NCBI GenBank assembly: GCA_947498595.1 | Contig: CANMKX010000003.1 | Location: forward strand, 124,001-188,000 | Length of the DNA stretch: 64,000 nucleotides | Source of the DNA: an uncultured Aquimarina sp. | GTDB lineage: Bacteria > Bacteroidota > Bacteroidia > Flavobacteriales > Flavobacteriaceae | Direction of reading: 5' to 3' | In this document: positions 1-9,477 of the stretch, one piece after another | Numbering within the stretch: position 1 is the stretch's first letter | Layout of the letters: each line of letters starts with the position of its first letter | Notes under the pieces: generated by a model | The model's input: the letters and a program-made list of their open reading frames with translations, nothing else | The model's database searches: none | Told to the model about the DNA's origin: nothing | Translations under genes and position numbers: made by a program

Positions 1-1607
1 TCTCTATTAAAAGCATTAGGTATAAAAATTAATCTCTCTCCTATTTTTTTCACATAATCTTTTGCCGAAACTTTTAACTTCTCTACAAAAACTACGTTTT
101 CTTTATCATTACTAAATTCAATAGTATTTATTTTAATTCCATTAATATAATCCCAGTATTCTTTATAATAATCATCCTGATCTTTTCTTGATTCACTTTC
201 TAAATCATATCTATGATCGTATTGAATACCTTTAGATTCTAGAGTTAACTCAGCATTCATTGATCTATCTTCCGCTATTGAAATCATTGCTTTTGTTATC
301 AATGTACTTTCTTCTGGTAAGTATTTCTTTGTTCTTTTAATTACTCCTCCTTCTGGCTGGATTACTAACACATCTCTATCATCTGTAAAATTACCTATAT
401 AACCAAAAGGCGTTGTCTGACTTGTACATTCTAGCCAAAGATCCTCTTCACCATTAGGTACATTAAGGATAACATGATTTCCTTGCATCGAAGCAAAGTT
501 TTTATCTATGTTTCTTTTTGTTCTGTCTCCAAAAACAACGGTATAATACGCTGGTATCTTTTGACTATCCAAAAGTGCTTTTGTATAATTAGTCAACGCT
601 TTACAATCTCCATATCCCAGTTTATCAACTTCTGATGCTTCCATAGGAAGCCATCCTCCAATTCCTAATTGCACACTAATATATCGTGTCTTTTTTTGCA
701 CATAATCATAAATGATTTTTGCCTTTTCCTTATTAGATCTAGCTGTTTTTATTAATTCAGAAACTTCTTGTACTGTTTCTTCTGGCAATTGATTACGATT
801 AACGACAAGATGGTCATATTGCCATTTTCCGAAAGATTTCCAATCTTCGGCACTTCCTTCTACATCAACTAGCGTAAAGTCTTTTAGGGCTATTGTTACT
901 TTAGGAGTTATATCTCTATAACTAGGACTCATATATTCTGGTGCTAGTGCCGCTATGTTCGAAATCGAATAAGAAAAAGTATCTTCTGTGTCGTTTTTAC
1001 TATATTTTACATCGAATTCGTTTAATAGCTGTTCTTTCTTTCTTATTTCTACCTTTTGTGGATTGTAAATTTTATACGTAGCATTTTCAACACTTAATCT
1101 ATATCCCATAATTGGGTTCCAGAAAGGTATAAAAGCTGTAGATCTTGAAGTCACTTCACTTTCATACACCATTGTATAAGGATAACTTATTGGCGTATAA
1201 TTAATATACTTAATTCTATTATCTGTTATTAGAGAGACATTATCAACAGCACTTCTATCTTCAAAATCTGATTTCTTATATTTTTTTATTTCATTTCCAA
1301 CAAGGTCATAAAATATTGCTTTTTGTTTTTTAATTTTTGTTGTAGGGTCATACCATTCTTGAGCTGTAACGTATCGATTACCGTATTTGTTTAATATAGT
1401 AATTACTTGTTTTGTTTTTATCGTTATAGCATCAACTCCTTCTATTTCTATATTTACTTCTTCGAAACGAATGACTGCATTAGCATTTTTCTTGAGTTCA
1501 GGTTTAATTAATAAACTTTGCAACAGTGTTTTTTCTAATTCCTGCGCAGTTAATACTGATGATAGACTAATCATCAATATGATAATAATTGCTAGTTTTT
1601 TGATCAT
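1..1607 (-). CDS. DUF3857/transglutaminase-like exported protein (C-terminus beyond window)
   Basis: About 535 residues are present before the left edge cuts the gene. The N-terminus is a Sec-type signal peptide (MIKKLAIIIILMISL followed by a small-residue cleavage region near TAQE). The middle carries a DUF3857-like beta-rich region, followed by a transglutaminase/protease-fold core with GYGDCKAL around Cys335 and GNHVILNV around His378, the usual Cys and His of the triad. The family is common in Bacteroidota and is thought to act in the periplasm, but the substrate is not known. The gene starts 8 nt after the end of dtd, so it probably ends the rsgA-dtd transcription unit. The ATG chosen gives the clean signal peptide. 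No frameshift was seen in the stretches I translated. Confidence 0.8.
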   Translation of the reverse strand, partial: MIKKLAIIIILMISLSSVLTAQELEKTLLQSLLIKPELKKNANAVIRFEEVNIEIEGVDAITIKTKQVITILNKYGNRYVTAQEWYDPTTKIKKQKAIFYDLVGNEIKKYKKSDFEDRSAVDNVSLITDNRIKYINYTPISYPYTMVYESEVTSRSTAFIPFWNPIMGYRLSVENATYKIYNPQKVEIRKKEQLLNEFDVKYSKNDTEDTFSYSISNIAALAPEYMSPSYRDITPKVTIALKDFTLVDVEGSAEDWKSFGKWQYDHLVVNRNQLPEETVQEVSELIKTARSNKEKAKIIYDYVQKKTRYISVQLGIGGWLPMEASEVDKLGYGDCKALTNYTKALLDSQKIPAYYTVVFGDRTKRNIDKNFASMQGNHVILNVPNGEEDLWLECTSQTTPFGYIGNFTDDRDVLVIQPEGGVIKRTKKYLPEESTLITKAMISIAEDRSMNAELTLESKGIQYDHRYDLESESRKDQDDYYKEYWDYINGIKINTIEFSNDKENVVFVEKLKVSAKDYVKKIGERLIFIPNAFNR

Positions 1608-1615
1608 GATGAATT

Positions 1616-2068
1616 TTATTCTTTGTTTTTTGTATCGATAATAATAGTTACAGGTCCGTCATTTATTAAAGATACTTTCATATCTGCACCAAAGACTCCT
1701 GTTTTTATTTTCTTTCCTATATCATTTTCTATTTGTGTTATAAATTTTTCGTATAACGGAATTGCTATAGCTGGTTTTGCTGCTTTTATATAACTAGGTC
1801 TATTTCCTTTTTTTGTACTTGCTTGCAACGTAAATTGACTTATTAACAATATCTCTCCATTAACATCTTGAACGCTTTTGTTCATGACTTGATTATCATC
1901 TTCAAATATTCGAAGCTTACTGATTTTACCTGATAACCATTTGATATCTTCTTGGGTATCTTCTTCTACAATTCCCAATAGTATTAATAATCCATTATTT
2001 ATTTCTGAATAAATTTCTTTGTTAATCGTTACAGAAGCATTAGTTACTCGTTGTAAAACTACTTTCAT
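1616..2068 (-). CDS. dtd: D-aminoacyl-tRNA deacylase
   Basis: The 150-residue product has the normal family length. It carries the two signature motifs that form the active site at the dimer interface, SQFTL at residues 77-81 and the Gly-cisPro motif NDGPVT at 136-141. The enzyme hydrolyses D-amino acids (and glycine) mischarged onto tRNA, a cytoplasmic proofreading role. The start codon overlaps the end of rsgA by 4 nt (ATGA type), indicating translational coupling. Identification is by motif and length, and no alternative family fits. Confidence 0.95.
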   Translation of the reverse strand: MKVVLQRVTNASVTINKEIYSEINNGLLILLGIVEEDTQEDIKWLSGKISKLRIFEDDNQVMNKSVQDVNGEILLISQFTLQASTKKGNRPSYIKAAKPAIAIPLYEKFITQIENDIGKKIKTGVFGADMKVSLINDGPVTIIIDTKNKE

Positions 2069-3015
2069 TCGTTTGAATAATTATTTTTTCTGTAATGTTC
2101 TTCTTCCCCTTCTAATATCTGCGTATAACTTTTATATCTAGACCAAGGGATTTCTCCACTCTCTAACGCATCTTTAACAGCACATTTTGGTTCGTTAATA
2201 TGCAAACAATTATTGAACTTACATGCTTCTTTTAATTTAAAAAATTCTGGATAGTAATTCCCTAATTCTTCTTTTTCAATATCAACAACTCCAAAACCCT
2301 TAATACCAGGAGTATCAATGATTTTTGCATCAAACTTCAAATCAAACATTTCGGCAAAAGTTGTTGTATGCTGCCCTTGTTTATGTTGATCACTAATCTC
2401 TGCTGTTCTTAAAGATAGTCCTTCTTCCAAAGCATTAATTAATGTAGATTTCCCTACACCACTATGTCCTGAGAACATAGATACTTTCCCTTTCATTACG
2501 TCTTTAACTTGCGCTACATTTTTTCCCGTTTTAGCAGATATCCCTATACATTCATATCCAATTTTTCTATAAATGGCTGCTAAATACTTTATTTCTAATA
2601 ATTCCTCTTCATTATAGGTATCAATTTTATTAAATAACAATACAGCTTTTATGCCATAAGCTTCTGCCGTTACTAAAAATCGATCTATAAAAGTGGTAAA
2701 TGTTGGTGGATTATTAAAAGTAACTAACAAAAAAACCACATCAATGTTTGATGCAATGATGTGGGTTTGTTTTGATAAGTTGACAGATTTTCTAATAATA
2801 TAATTCTGTCGTTCATGTATATTTTCAATAACTCCAGTTACTTGATCATTATTGGTTTCTAATTTAAAGTCAACAATATCTCCTACAGAAACAGGGTTTG
2901 TACTCTTTATACCTTTAATTCTAAACTTTCCTTTTATTCTACATTCGTATACTTTTCCTTCTTCGGTTTTCACAGTATACCAACTTCCTGTAGATTTATA
3001 AACTACACCTTTCAT
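2065..3015 (-). CDS. rsgA: Ribosome small-subunit-dependent GTPase A
   Basis: A circularly permuted GTPase of 316 residues. After an N-terminal OB-fold (about 1-70) the GTPase motifs come in permuted order: NKID (129-132, G4), GHSGVGKST (183-191, P-loop) and DTPG (234-237, G3). A C-terminal zinc site follows, with Cys265, Cys270, His272 and Cys278. RsgA (YjeQ) acts in late maturation of the 30S subunit. It lies 60 nt downstream of the DAHP synthase gene on the same strand with no visible terminator between, so it may be read through from the aromatic operon. The weak CATCTTTG element in that spacer could also provide its own promoter. Confidence 0.95.
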   Translation of the reverse strand: MKGVVYKSTGSWYTVKTEEGKVYECRIKGKFRIKGIKSTNPVSVGDIVDFKLETNNDQVTGVIENIHERQNYIIRKSVNLSKQTHIIASNIDVVFLLVTFNNPPTFTTFIDRFLVTAEAYGIKAVLLFNKIDTYNEEELLEIKYLAAIYRKIGYECIGISAKTGKNVAQVKDVMKGKVSMFSGHSGVGKSTLINALEEGLSLRTAEISDQHKQGQHTTTFAEMFDLKFDAKIIDTPGIKGFGVVDIEKEELGNYYPEFFKLKEACKFNNCLHINEPKCAVKDALESGEIPWSRYKSYTQILEGEEEHYRKNNYSNE

Positions 3016-3075
3016 GTGTTTAAAATTTCATAAACTATTTGTTAAAATCTTTTCGAGGTACAAAGATGCAAATAA

Positions 3076-4158
3076 TTACGCTTTTGCTATGTTTTTCTGG
3101 TGATTTATTGACTCTTGGTGAATTGCTTTAAAAATTCTCAAAATAAATTCTTCACTTAATCCATTGTCTTCTCCTTCTAAAATCATTCTTCCTAGGATTT
3201 CGTTCCATCTCTTTGATTGCAAAATTGCTACATTTTGCTTTGCTTTCACGCTTCCGATTTCATCAGAAATACGCATACGTTTTGCTAATACTTCTAGTAA
3301 TTGATTATCGGCTACATCTATCTTAGCTCTTAATTCTCCTAATGCATTTTGATAAGCTTCATCTTCTCCTACAGTTTTACGAATTCTTAAATCCTTCATA
3401 ATCTGTACTAGCGTTGCTGGTGTTATTTGTTGTTTAGCATCACTCCATGCATTATCTGGATCGTAATGAGACTCCACGATCAATCCATCAAAGTTAAGAT
3501 CCAAAGCTGTTTGTGATAAATCAAAAATCAAATCTCTTCTTCCTGCAATATGTGATGGATCTAATATTAATGGTAAATCTGGAAAGCGATTCTGTAAATC
3601 AATTGGTATTTGCCATTCTGGAATATTACGGTATTTTGTTTTTTCGTATGTAGAAAACCCTCTGTGTATTACTCCTAAATTCTTTACATCTGCTGTATAG
3701 AAACGTTCTACTGCACCTAGCCATAATGATAAATCTGGGTTGATTGGGTTTTTAATCAAAACCGGTTTATCAATTCCTCTACATGCATCTGCTATATCTT
3801 GTACAATAAATGGAGAAACAGTACTACGAGCACCAATCCATAAAACATCAACATCATGTTTTAATGCTAGTTCTACATGATGTGGATTTGCAACTTCTGT
3901 TGCGATCTTCATCCCTGTTTCTTCTTTAGCTCTCTGCAACCATTTTAATCCTAAAGCTCCTACTCCTTCAAAATTCCCAGGACGTGTTCTTGGTTTCCAG
4001 ATTCCAGCTCGCATTACTGTAGCATCTGTATTTTTTAATTCATGTGCTATACGCACTACTTGATCTTCTGTCTCTGCACTACATGGTCCAGCAATTACAA
4101 GAGGATGCTCTAGGTTATATGCATCTAGCCAGTTTCTAAGTTCTTTTTTATTCTCCAT
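3076..4158 (-). CDS. Bifunctional DAHP synthase / chorismate mutase
   Basis: 360 residues. Residues 1 to about 255 are a type I-beta DAHP synthase, the first step of the shikimate pathway, with the phosphoenolpyruvate-binding IAGPCSAE, the RAGIWKPRTRPGNFEG segment, HRGFSTYEK and ILDPSHIAGRRDL. Residues about 265-355 form an AroQ-type chorismate mutase helix bundle (LRAKIDVADNQLLEVLAKRM, later AILQSKRW). Such fusions use the mutase domain as an allosteric sensor of prephenate in characterised Gram-positive relatives; whether that holds here is inference. It is the last biosynthetic gene of the aromatic operon, 27 nt after tyrA, so one transcript holds both the entry step and the Phe/Tyr branch. 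Confidence 0.93.
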   Translation of the reverse strand: MENKKELRNWLDAYNLEHPLVIAGPCSAETEDQVVRIAHELKNTDATVMRAGIWKPRTRPGNFEGVGALGLKWLQRAKEETGMKIATEVANPHHVELALKHDVDVLWIGARSTVSPFIVQDIADACRGIDKPVLIKNPINPDLSLWLGAVERFYTADVKNLGVIHRGFSTYEKTKYRNIPEWQIPIDLQNRFPDLPLILDPSHIAGRRDLIFDLSQTALDLNFDGLIVESHYDPDNAWSDAKQQITPATLVQIMKDLRIRKTVGEDEAYQNALGELRAKIDVADNQLLEVLAKRMRISDEIGSVKAKQNVAILQSKRWNEILGRMILEGEDNGLSEEFILRIFKAIHQESINHQKNIAKA

Positions 4159-4185
4159 CGTTTTTAGCTTTTTTATTTTTTGGTT

Positions 4186-5034
4186 TTATTTTATTCCTTT
4201 TAATATTGTTTTTATATGATTGGTATTTTCCATTTCATTATGAATATTAGAAAATTTATCTTCTTCCATTAATTCTTTAAATCGAGTTAAATTTTTAATA
4301 TATTCATCTAATGTCTTAATAACATTATCTTTATTTTGTTTAAAAATTGGTGTCCACATTTCTGGTGAACTTTTGGCTAATCTTACAGTTGATGCAAAAC
4401 CACTTCCTGCCATATCAAAAATATCTCGTTCATTTTTTTCTTTTTCTATTACAGTTTTCCCTAACATGAAAGAGCTTATATGTGATAAATGAGACACGTA
4501 AGCTATGTGTTTATCATGTGAAGCTGGATCCATATATCGAATTCGCATTCCTAATCTTGAAAAAATCTCCATTGCTTTTTCTTGAAGCTTAAATGCCGTT
4601 TTTTCTACTTCGCATATTATATTAGTTTTACCTCGATACAAATTAGCAATAGCTGCTTGTGGTCCAGAAAACTCAGTTCCCGCAATTGGATGTGCTGCTA
4701 AGTAATTTCTACGTTTCATATGTTTAGCGATTGTTTTACACAACTTCTCTTTCGTCGAACCAACATCAAATACCAAACAATCATCATGAATTCTATCCAG
4801 CACTTCTGGCAATACTTTCACTATTGCATCTACAGGAATTGCAATGATCACAACATCTGCTTTCTCTAAATCTTCTATAGTTGCTTTATATTGAATAACA
4901 CCTAACTGAAGTGCTTCTTCTATAAAAACAGAATTTTTATCAACACCATATATTTTAGCTTCATTAAACGCCGCTTTAATATCAATTGCTAATGAACCTC
5001 CTATTAAACCAGTACCTATAATAAATACATTCAT
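4186..5034 (-). CDS. tyrA: Prephenate dehydrogenase
   Basis: 282 residues, a monofunctional TyrA without fused chorismate mutase or ACT domain. The N-terminal Rossmann fold has GTGLIGG at 7-13. The substrate-binding HPIAGTE lies at 115-121, and the C-terminal half is the helical dimerisation domain. It oxidatively decarboxylates prephenate to 4-hydroxyphenylpyruvate for tyrosine synthesis. A single base separates it from the upstream aminotransferase gene. No regulatory domain is present, which fits control by attenuation of the whole operon and feedback through the DAHP synthase fusion. Confidence 0.93.
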   Translation of the reverse strand: MNVFIIGTGLIGGSLAIDIKAAFNEAKIYGVDKNSVFIEEALQLGVIQYKATIEDLEKADVVIIAIPVDAIVKVLPEVLDRIHDDCLVFDVGSTKEKLCKTIAKHMKRRNYLAAHPIAGTEFSGPQAAIANLYRGKTNIICEVEKTAFKLQEKAMEIFSRLGMRIRYMDPASHDKHIAYVSHLSHISSFMLGKTVIEKEKNERDIFDMAGSGFASTVRLAKSSPEMWTPIFKQNKDNVIKTLDEYIKNLTRFKELMEEDKFSNIHNEMENTNHIKTILKGIK

Positions 5035-5035
5035 T

Positions 5036-6193
5036 TTACACTTCTATTTGTAACCGATTAATAGCTTCTTCTATTTCTTCTTCAGATATACACAATGAAA
5101 ATCGTATATACCCTTCTCCTTGACTTCCAAAAATAGTTCCTGGAGCTATAAAAATATCTTGTTTGTATAATAGATCATCAATAAATTGCTCTGCATCTTG
5201 AGTTTCGGGTAATTTTGCCCAAACAAACATTCCTGTTGCTTCTTTATCAAATGTACATCCTAAAGCTCTTGCTAACTCCCATATTTTATTTCTTCGTCTA
5301 GTGTATATTTCGTTCATCTCTTCATACCAGAAATCATCTATTTGTAAAGCTGCAATTGCTCCTTTTTGAATTCCTAAAAACATACCACTATCCATATTGC
5401 TTTTTATTTTCAATACGGCTTCTATCTTATCTGGACATCCGCTAAGCATTCCTACTCGCCAACCTGCCATATTAAATGTTTTGCTTAATGAATTCAATTC
5501 TAATGCTACTTCTCTGGCACCTGTAATACTCAAAATACTTATTGGGTTATCATTCAAAACAAAACTATAAGGATTGTCATTCACCAATAATATTTCATAT
5601 TTCTTTGCAAAGGCTATTAATTTTTCAAATAATAATTGATTACCCGCTGCTCCTGTAGGCATATGAGGATAGTTTACCCACATCAATTTCACTTTACTTA
5701 AATCTCTTTTTTCTAGTATTTTAAAATCTGGTTCCCAATGCTGTTCTGCTCTTAAATCATAATATACAGGATCAGCACCTACTAATTTTGTTACAGACGT
5801 ATATGTTGGATACCCTGGGTTAGGAATCAATACTTCATCTCCTTCATTTAAATATGCCATAGAAATATGCATAATTCCTTCTTTAGACCCTAATAATGGT
5901 AATACTTCTCTTTCTGAATCAAGATCTACTTGGTATTTTCTTTTATAAAAATCAACAATAGCTTCTCTAAGTGCTGGTACTCCCTGATAACTCTGATATT
6001 TATGAGCTCCATTTTCATGAATAGCATTATTAATCTCTGCTAATACTCTTTGGGGAGGTGCTAAATCTGGACTTCCTATAGCCATATTAAGTACAGGTTT
6101 TCCAGATGCTATTAATTTTCTTACCTCTCTTAGTTTGGTCGAAAAATAATATTCTTTTACAGATTCAAGTCGTCTTGCCGTTTTTATACTCAT
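5036..6193 (-). CDS. PLP-dependent class I/II aminotransferase, probably aromatic
   Basis: 385 residues with fold-type I features: NPGYPTY at 125-131, and SLSKTFNMAGWRVG with the Schiff-base lysine at 238. The family includes aspartate, LL-diaminopimelate and aromatic aminotransferases. Its position between pheA (4-nt overlap) and tyrA (1-nt gap) makes transamination of phenylpyruvate and 4-hydroxyphenylpyruvate to Phe and Tyr the likely job. That specificity is inferred from context, not from residues I can read. Confidence 0.88.
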   Translation of the reverse strand: MSIKTARRLESVKEYYFSTKLREVRKLIASGKPVLNMAIGSPDLAPPQRVLAEINNAIHENGAHKYQSYQGVPALREAIVDFYKRKYQVDLDSEREVLPLLGSKEGIMHISMAYLNEGDEVLIPNPGYPTYTSVTKLVGADPVYYDLRAEQHWEPDFKILEKRDLSKVKLMWVNYPHMPTGAAGNQLLFEKLIAFAKKYEILLVNDNPYSFVLNDNPISILSITGAREVALELNSLSKTFNMAGWRVGMLSGCPDKIEAVLKIKSNMDSGMFLGIQKGAIAALQIDDFWYEEMNEIYTRRRNKIWELARALGCTFDKEATGMFVWAKLPETQDAEQFIDDLLYKQDIFIAPGTIFGSQGEGYIRFSLCISEEEIEEAINRLQIEV

Positions 6194-7020
6194 GACTTTT
6201 GATTTTTATATTCACCTAAAACTTTTAATTGAAGTGCCATTATTTCTAAGATTGATAATGCTTTTTGATACTCTTTATATTCTTCAAATGTTACATCTAC
6301 AAAAAAGGAATATTTCCATGGATCATCAATTACTGGCATTGATTGAATTTTTGTTAAATTCAGCTTACAATCACTCATAACATTAAGTACAGTTGCTAAA
6401 CTGCCTCTATTGTGATCGGTTACAAATTTTAATGATGCTTTATTGATCTCTTTCTTTTCTATATTTTTCTCTTCTTCTGTATTAAGAATAAAAAAACGAG
6501 TACTATTCGTTTGATTTGTTTGAATATTTGCTGCTACTATTTCTAGGTCATAAATATCTGCTGCAATTTTTCCTGCTATGGCTGCTACATTCTTAATTTT
6601 ATGATTGTTAATTCTTTTAGCAACTTCAGCCGTATCTGCATCTTCAACTAATTTTATATGCGTATGTTTTTTAAAAAAATCCTTGCATTGTAATAGTGCC
6701 ATAGGATGCGAGTATACTTCTTTTATATCTCCAATTTTTTGTCCTTCTAGAGCCATTAAACAATGATGTATTGGTTGATAATACTCTCCTTGAATCTTTA
6801 AATTATGTTCATCTATATATGCATAGTTAGGCAATATTGACCCCGCAATTGAGTTTTCTATTGCCATTACCGCATCTGTACTTCTCTTATTTTCTAAGCT
6901 ACTTACTAGTTCTCTAAATGACAAACATTCATCAACAACTACATTGGCTCCGAAATAGGATTGTGCCACCCCATGGTGGTAAGATCCTTTAACTCCTTGT
7001 ATGGCTACTTTTTGTTTCAT
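6190..7020 (-). CDS. pheA: Prephenate dehydratase with C-terminal ACT domain
   Basis: 276 residues. The dehydratase domain (about 1-180) has MAIENSIAG and the catalytic NSTRFFIL, with TRF at 174-176. An ACT domain follows from about 197 to 272. The usual ACT motifs GALV and ESRP appear as RGSL and IQSMP, so phenylalanine binding may differ from the textbook enzyme. It converts prephenate to phenylpyruvate. It is the first structural gene of the aromatic operon, overlapping the next gene by 4 nt. A Phe/Tyr-rich leader peptide and an intrinsic terminator lie immediately upstream, arguing that the operon is regulated by attenuation. Confidence 0.93.
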   Translation of the reverse strand: MKQKVAIQGVKGSYHHGVAQSYFGANVVVDECLSFRELVSSLENKRSTDAVMAIENSIAGSILPNYAYIDEHNLKIQGEYYQPIHHCLMALEGQKIGDIKEVYSHPMALLQCKDFFKKHTHIKLVEDADTAEVAKRINNHKIKNVAAIAGKIAADIYDLEIVAANIQTNQTNSTRFFILNTEEEKNIEKKEINKASLKFVTDHNRGSLATVLNVMSDCKLNLTKIQSMPVIDDPWKYSFFVDVTFEEYKEYQKALSILEIMALQLKVLGEYKNQKS

Positions 7021-7056
7021 TTAGTGATAATTTTCTCTTTCTCTTTCTATTTCATG

Positions 7057-7091
7057 AAAAAAAAATCCCGATTCGTTTGAATCGGGATTTT
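7057..7091 (-). terminator. Attenuator terminator of the aromatic operon
   Basis: A perfect 12-bp stem (7063-7074 with 7079-7090, core CCCGATTC/GAATCGGG) closes a 4-nt loop and is followed on the transcript by a run of U (7062-7057). It sits about 37 nt before the pheA start and 26 nt after the leader peptide stop codon. The upstream arm can instead pair with the leader segment at 7127-7133. It might also end transcripts from kbl, which stops at 7285, but its position inside the pheA leader and the competing pairing favour attenuation. Confidence 0.85.
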
Positions 7092-7116
7092 ATATTATAA
7101 ATATGAATTTATTTAT

Positions 7117-7194
7117 TTACATAGCGATCCCGACCTTTTCTATATAATAGAAAAAGAAAAAATAAAATCGGTTCCAAGTAAATACGTTATTCAT
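7117..7194 (-). CDS. pheL: Phe/Tyr-rich leader peptide of the pheA operon
   Basis: A 25-codon ORF whose residues 10-17 are F-Y-F-F-F-F-Y-Y. Another Phe is at 5 and a Trp at 7. Nine of its 25 codons are Phe or Tyr. The last codons contain TCGGGAT (7133-7127), complementary to the first arm of the terminator just downstream. A ribosome stalled at the Phe/Tyr run would leave this segment free to form an antiterminator; a ribosome reaching the stop codon would cover it and allow termination. This is the classical layout of amino-acid biosynthetic leader peptides. The symbol is by analogy to enterobacterial pheL, not sequence homology. Confidence 0.85.
   Translation of the reverse strand: MNNVFTWNRFYFFFFYYIEKVGIAM
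7127..7133 (-). promoter_or_regulatory. Antiterminator segment in the pheA leader
   Basis: The transcript reads TCGGGAT here, identical to part of the 3' arm of the attenuator (7088-7082) and complementary to ATCCCGA in its 5' arm. Seven Watson-Crick pairs plus two G-U pairs can form, mutually exclusive with the terminator. It lies within codons 21-23 of the leader peptide, so its availability depends on ribosome position. Confidence 0.7.
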
Positions 7195-7284
7195 TGTTTT
7201 TTGCTCTTTATTGCGTGGCTAAAGTAGCCAATTATTTTAATAATAAAAACTTTTTATGTTTTTTTTAAGCTAACAAACGTTCGT

Positions 7285-8475
7285 TTACTCTATCACTTTC
7301 AATGCTTTACCAACTTTGGTAAATGCTGCTACTGCTTTTTCTAAATGATGACGATCGTGTCCTGCTGATAATTGAACTCTAATTCTTGCTTTTCCTTTTG
7401 GTACTACTGGATAGAAAAATCCTATTACATAAATTCCTTCTTCTAATAATTTAGATGCAAATTCTTGAGCAAGTGGTGCATCGTATAACATCACAGGTAC
7501 AATAGGATGATCTCCAGGAACAATATCAAATCCTGCTGCTGTCATTTCTGAACGGAAAAAGGTAGTATTTTCTTCTAATTTATCTCTTAACTCTGTAGAT
7601 GCACTTAAAAGATCTAGTACTTTAATAGAAGCACCTACAATCGATGGGGCTACTGTATTCGAAAATAAATAAGGTCTAGAACGTTGTCTTAGCATATCAA
7701 CAATTTCTTTTCTTGCTGCGGTAAATCCTCCTGATGCTCCTCCTAAAGCTTTACCATATGTTCCAGTAATAATATCAATACGTCCCATTACATCTCTGTA
7801 CTCATGAGTTCCTCTACCAGTTTTACCTAAAAATCCTGTTGAGTGACATTCATCTACCATTACCATAGCTCCGTATGCATCTGCTAAATCACAAATTTTA
7901 TCCAATTGTGCTATTGTTCCATCCATAGAGAATGATCCATCAGTAACAATCATAATACGACGAGAACCTTGCGCTTCTTTTAATTTTTCTTCAAGAGCAG
8001 CCATATCGTTATGATCATATCTAAATCGTTTGGCTTTACACAAACGAATTCCGTCAATAATCGATGCATGATTTAAAGCGTCAGAAATTATAGCATCTTC
8101 TGCACCTAGTATTGGTTCAAAAACTCCTCCATTAGCATCAAAAGCTGCTGCATATAAAATACAATCTTCCATCCCAAGAAATGCTGCTGTCTTGTGTTCT
8201 AATTCTTTGTGGATATCTTGCGTTCCACAAATAAAACGTACTGACGACATTCCATATCCATGAGAATCAATAGCATCTTTACCTGCTTGTAATACTGATG
8301 GATGAGAAGAAAGGCCTAAATAATTATTTGCACAAAAGTTTAATACATCTTTAGTTACTGTTGTATCAATTTGTGCTCCTTGAGGCGTTGTTATAATTCT
8401 TTCTGATTTATATAACCCTGCTTCTTTTATTTCGTTTAATTCTTGTTGTATCTCTTCTTTTATATTTGAAAACAT
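7285..8475 (-). CDS. kbl: Glycine C-acetyltransferase (2-amino-3-ketobutyrate CoA ligase)
   Basis: 396 residues, the usual length of this alpha-oxoamine synthase. Recognisable motifs are [12 protein letters not shown] (48-59), [24 protein letters not shown] and [14 protein letters not shown], with the PLP lysine at 242. The enzyme cleaves 2-amino-3-ketobutyrate with CoA to glycine and acetyl-CoA, completing threonine breakdown started by the product of the adjacent gene. It follows tdh by about 19 nt on the same strand, as in other bacteria where the pair is an operon. Confidence 0.95.
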   Translation of the reverse strand: MFSNIKEEIQQELNEIKEAGLYKSERIITTPQGAQIDTTVTKDVLNFCANNYLGLSSHPSVLQAGKDAIDSHGYGMSSVRFICGTQDIHKELEHKTAAFLGMEDCILYAAAFDANGGVFEPILGAEDAIISDALNHASIIDGIRLCKAKRFRYDHNDMAALEEKLKEAQGSRRIMIVTDGSFSMDGTIAQLDKICDLADAYGAMVMVDECHSTGFLGKTGRGTHEYRDVMGRIDIITGTYGKALGGASGGFTAARKEIVDMLRQRSRPYLFSNTVAPSIVGASIKVLDLLSASTELRDKLEENTTFFRSEMTAAGFDIVPGDHPIVPVMLYDAPLAQEFASKLLEEGIYVIGFFYPVVPKGKARIRVQLSAGHDRHHLEKAVAAFTKVGKALKVIE

Positions 8476-8494
8476 AATATGTCTTATTTTTGTT

Positions 8495-9445
8495 TTATTG
8501 AATATTGTATTGCTCTTTTAATTTTTGAACCATGGTTTTGGTTATTTCATCAAGAGTATATGATGGTTTCCAATTCCAATCTTTTGAAGCGGCAGAATCA
8601 TCTATAGTATTTGGCCATTTTGCTGCTATATCTTGTCTAAAATCTGGTTCATATTTAACTTTAAAATCTGGATATATTTTACGTATGGAAGATACAATTT
8701 CTTCAGGAGAAAAACTTGTTCCTGCTAAGTTGTATGATGTACGTGTTTTTATGGATTCTTTAGGAGCATCCATTAATTCTAATGTTGCTCGAATAGCATC
8801 TTCCATAAAAATCATTGGCAATACTTCTTCTTTATTCAAAAAGCAACTAAATTCTTCTTCTAAAACTGCTTTATGATAAATATCCACTGCGTAATCTGTA
8901 GTACCTCCCCCTGGTAAAGATTGGTATCCTATTACTCCTGGATAACGAACCGATCGCACATCTAGTCCATATCTCATAAAATAGTATTGTGCCCAATTTT
9001 CTCCAGCAGCTTTACTTATACCGTATACTGTAGCTGGATCTAAATATGCAGCTTGACTTGTATTATCCTGCGGTGCATTATCTCCAAAAACAGCAATAGA
9101 ACTTGGATAAAAAACTTTTTCTATACCACTTAATCTAGCTACTTCTAATACATTAAAAAGCGTTTTCATGTTAATATCCCAAGTTCGAAGCGGATTTTTT
9201 TCACCATTTGCAGATAAAATAGCTGCTAAATGATATATCTGCGTAATTTTATAGGTATCAACAGCTTTTTGAATCACTGTTATATCAGTTGCATCTATAA
9301 TCTCGAAAATTCCTTCAAAATCATCTTTTTTGAATAAATCTGAAGCTACAACATTTTCTGCTCCAATTTTTTCTTTTAATGCTTTTGTTAATACAGAACC
9401 TAACTGTCCATTAGCTCCAATAATTAAAATTTTGGTGTCACTCAT
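8495..9445 (-). CDS. tdh: L-threonine 3-dehydrogenase, extended short-chain type
   Basis: 316 residues from the ATG chosen here; a GTG 21 nt upstream would only add seven residues. The Rossmann motif GANGQLG lies at about 10-16, and a YGISK catalytic Tyr-Lys pair is in the middle. This is the UDP-galactose-4-epimerase-like type of threonine dehydrogenase, known from Flavobacterium and animals, not the zinc alcohol-dehydrogenase type. Coupling to kbl strongly supports threonine oxidation to 2-amino-3-ketobutyrate over a sugar epimerase function. Specificity is inferred from family and context. Confidence 0.87.
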   Translation of the reverse strand: MSDTKILIIGANGQLGSVLTKALKEKIGAENVVASDLFKKDDFEGIFEIIDATDITVIQKAVDTYKITQIYHLAAILSANGEKNPLRTWDINMKTLFNVLEVARLSGIEKVFYPSSIAVFGDNAPQDNTSQAAYLDPATVYGISKAAGENWAQYYFMRYGLDVRSVRYPGVIGYQSLPGGGTTDYAVDIYHKAVLEEEFSCFLNKEEVLPMIFMEDAIRATLELMDAPKESIKTRTSYNLAGTSFSPEEIVSSIRKIYPDFKVKYEPDFRQDIAAKWPNTIDDSAASKDWNWKPSYTLDEITKTMVQKLKEQYNIQ

Positions 9446-9461
9446 AATAGGTATTTTATCC

Positions 9462-9477
9462 AACACGAATCCGTGTT
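9462..9477. promoter_or_regulatory. Small inverted repeat upstream of tdh
   Basis: AACACG-AATC-CGTGTT forms a perfect 6-bp inverted repeat 16 nt upstream of the tdh start codon, in the region between tdh and the divergent Lrp/AsnC-type gene. It may be an operator or a 5' UTR hairpin. Nothing else in the sequence decides between these. Confidence 0.35.

Noticed and set aside
7057..7091. plain terminator of kbl
   Set aside because: It is nearly 200 nt past the kbl stop and is locked into a competing structure with the pheA leader, so attenuation is the better explanation, although termination of kbl is not excluded.
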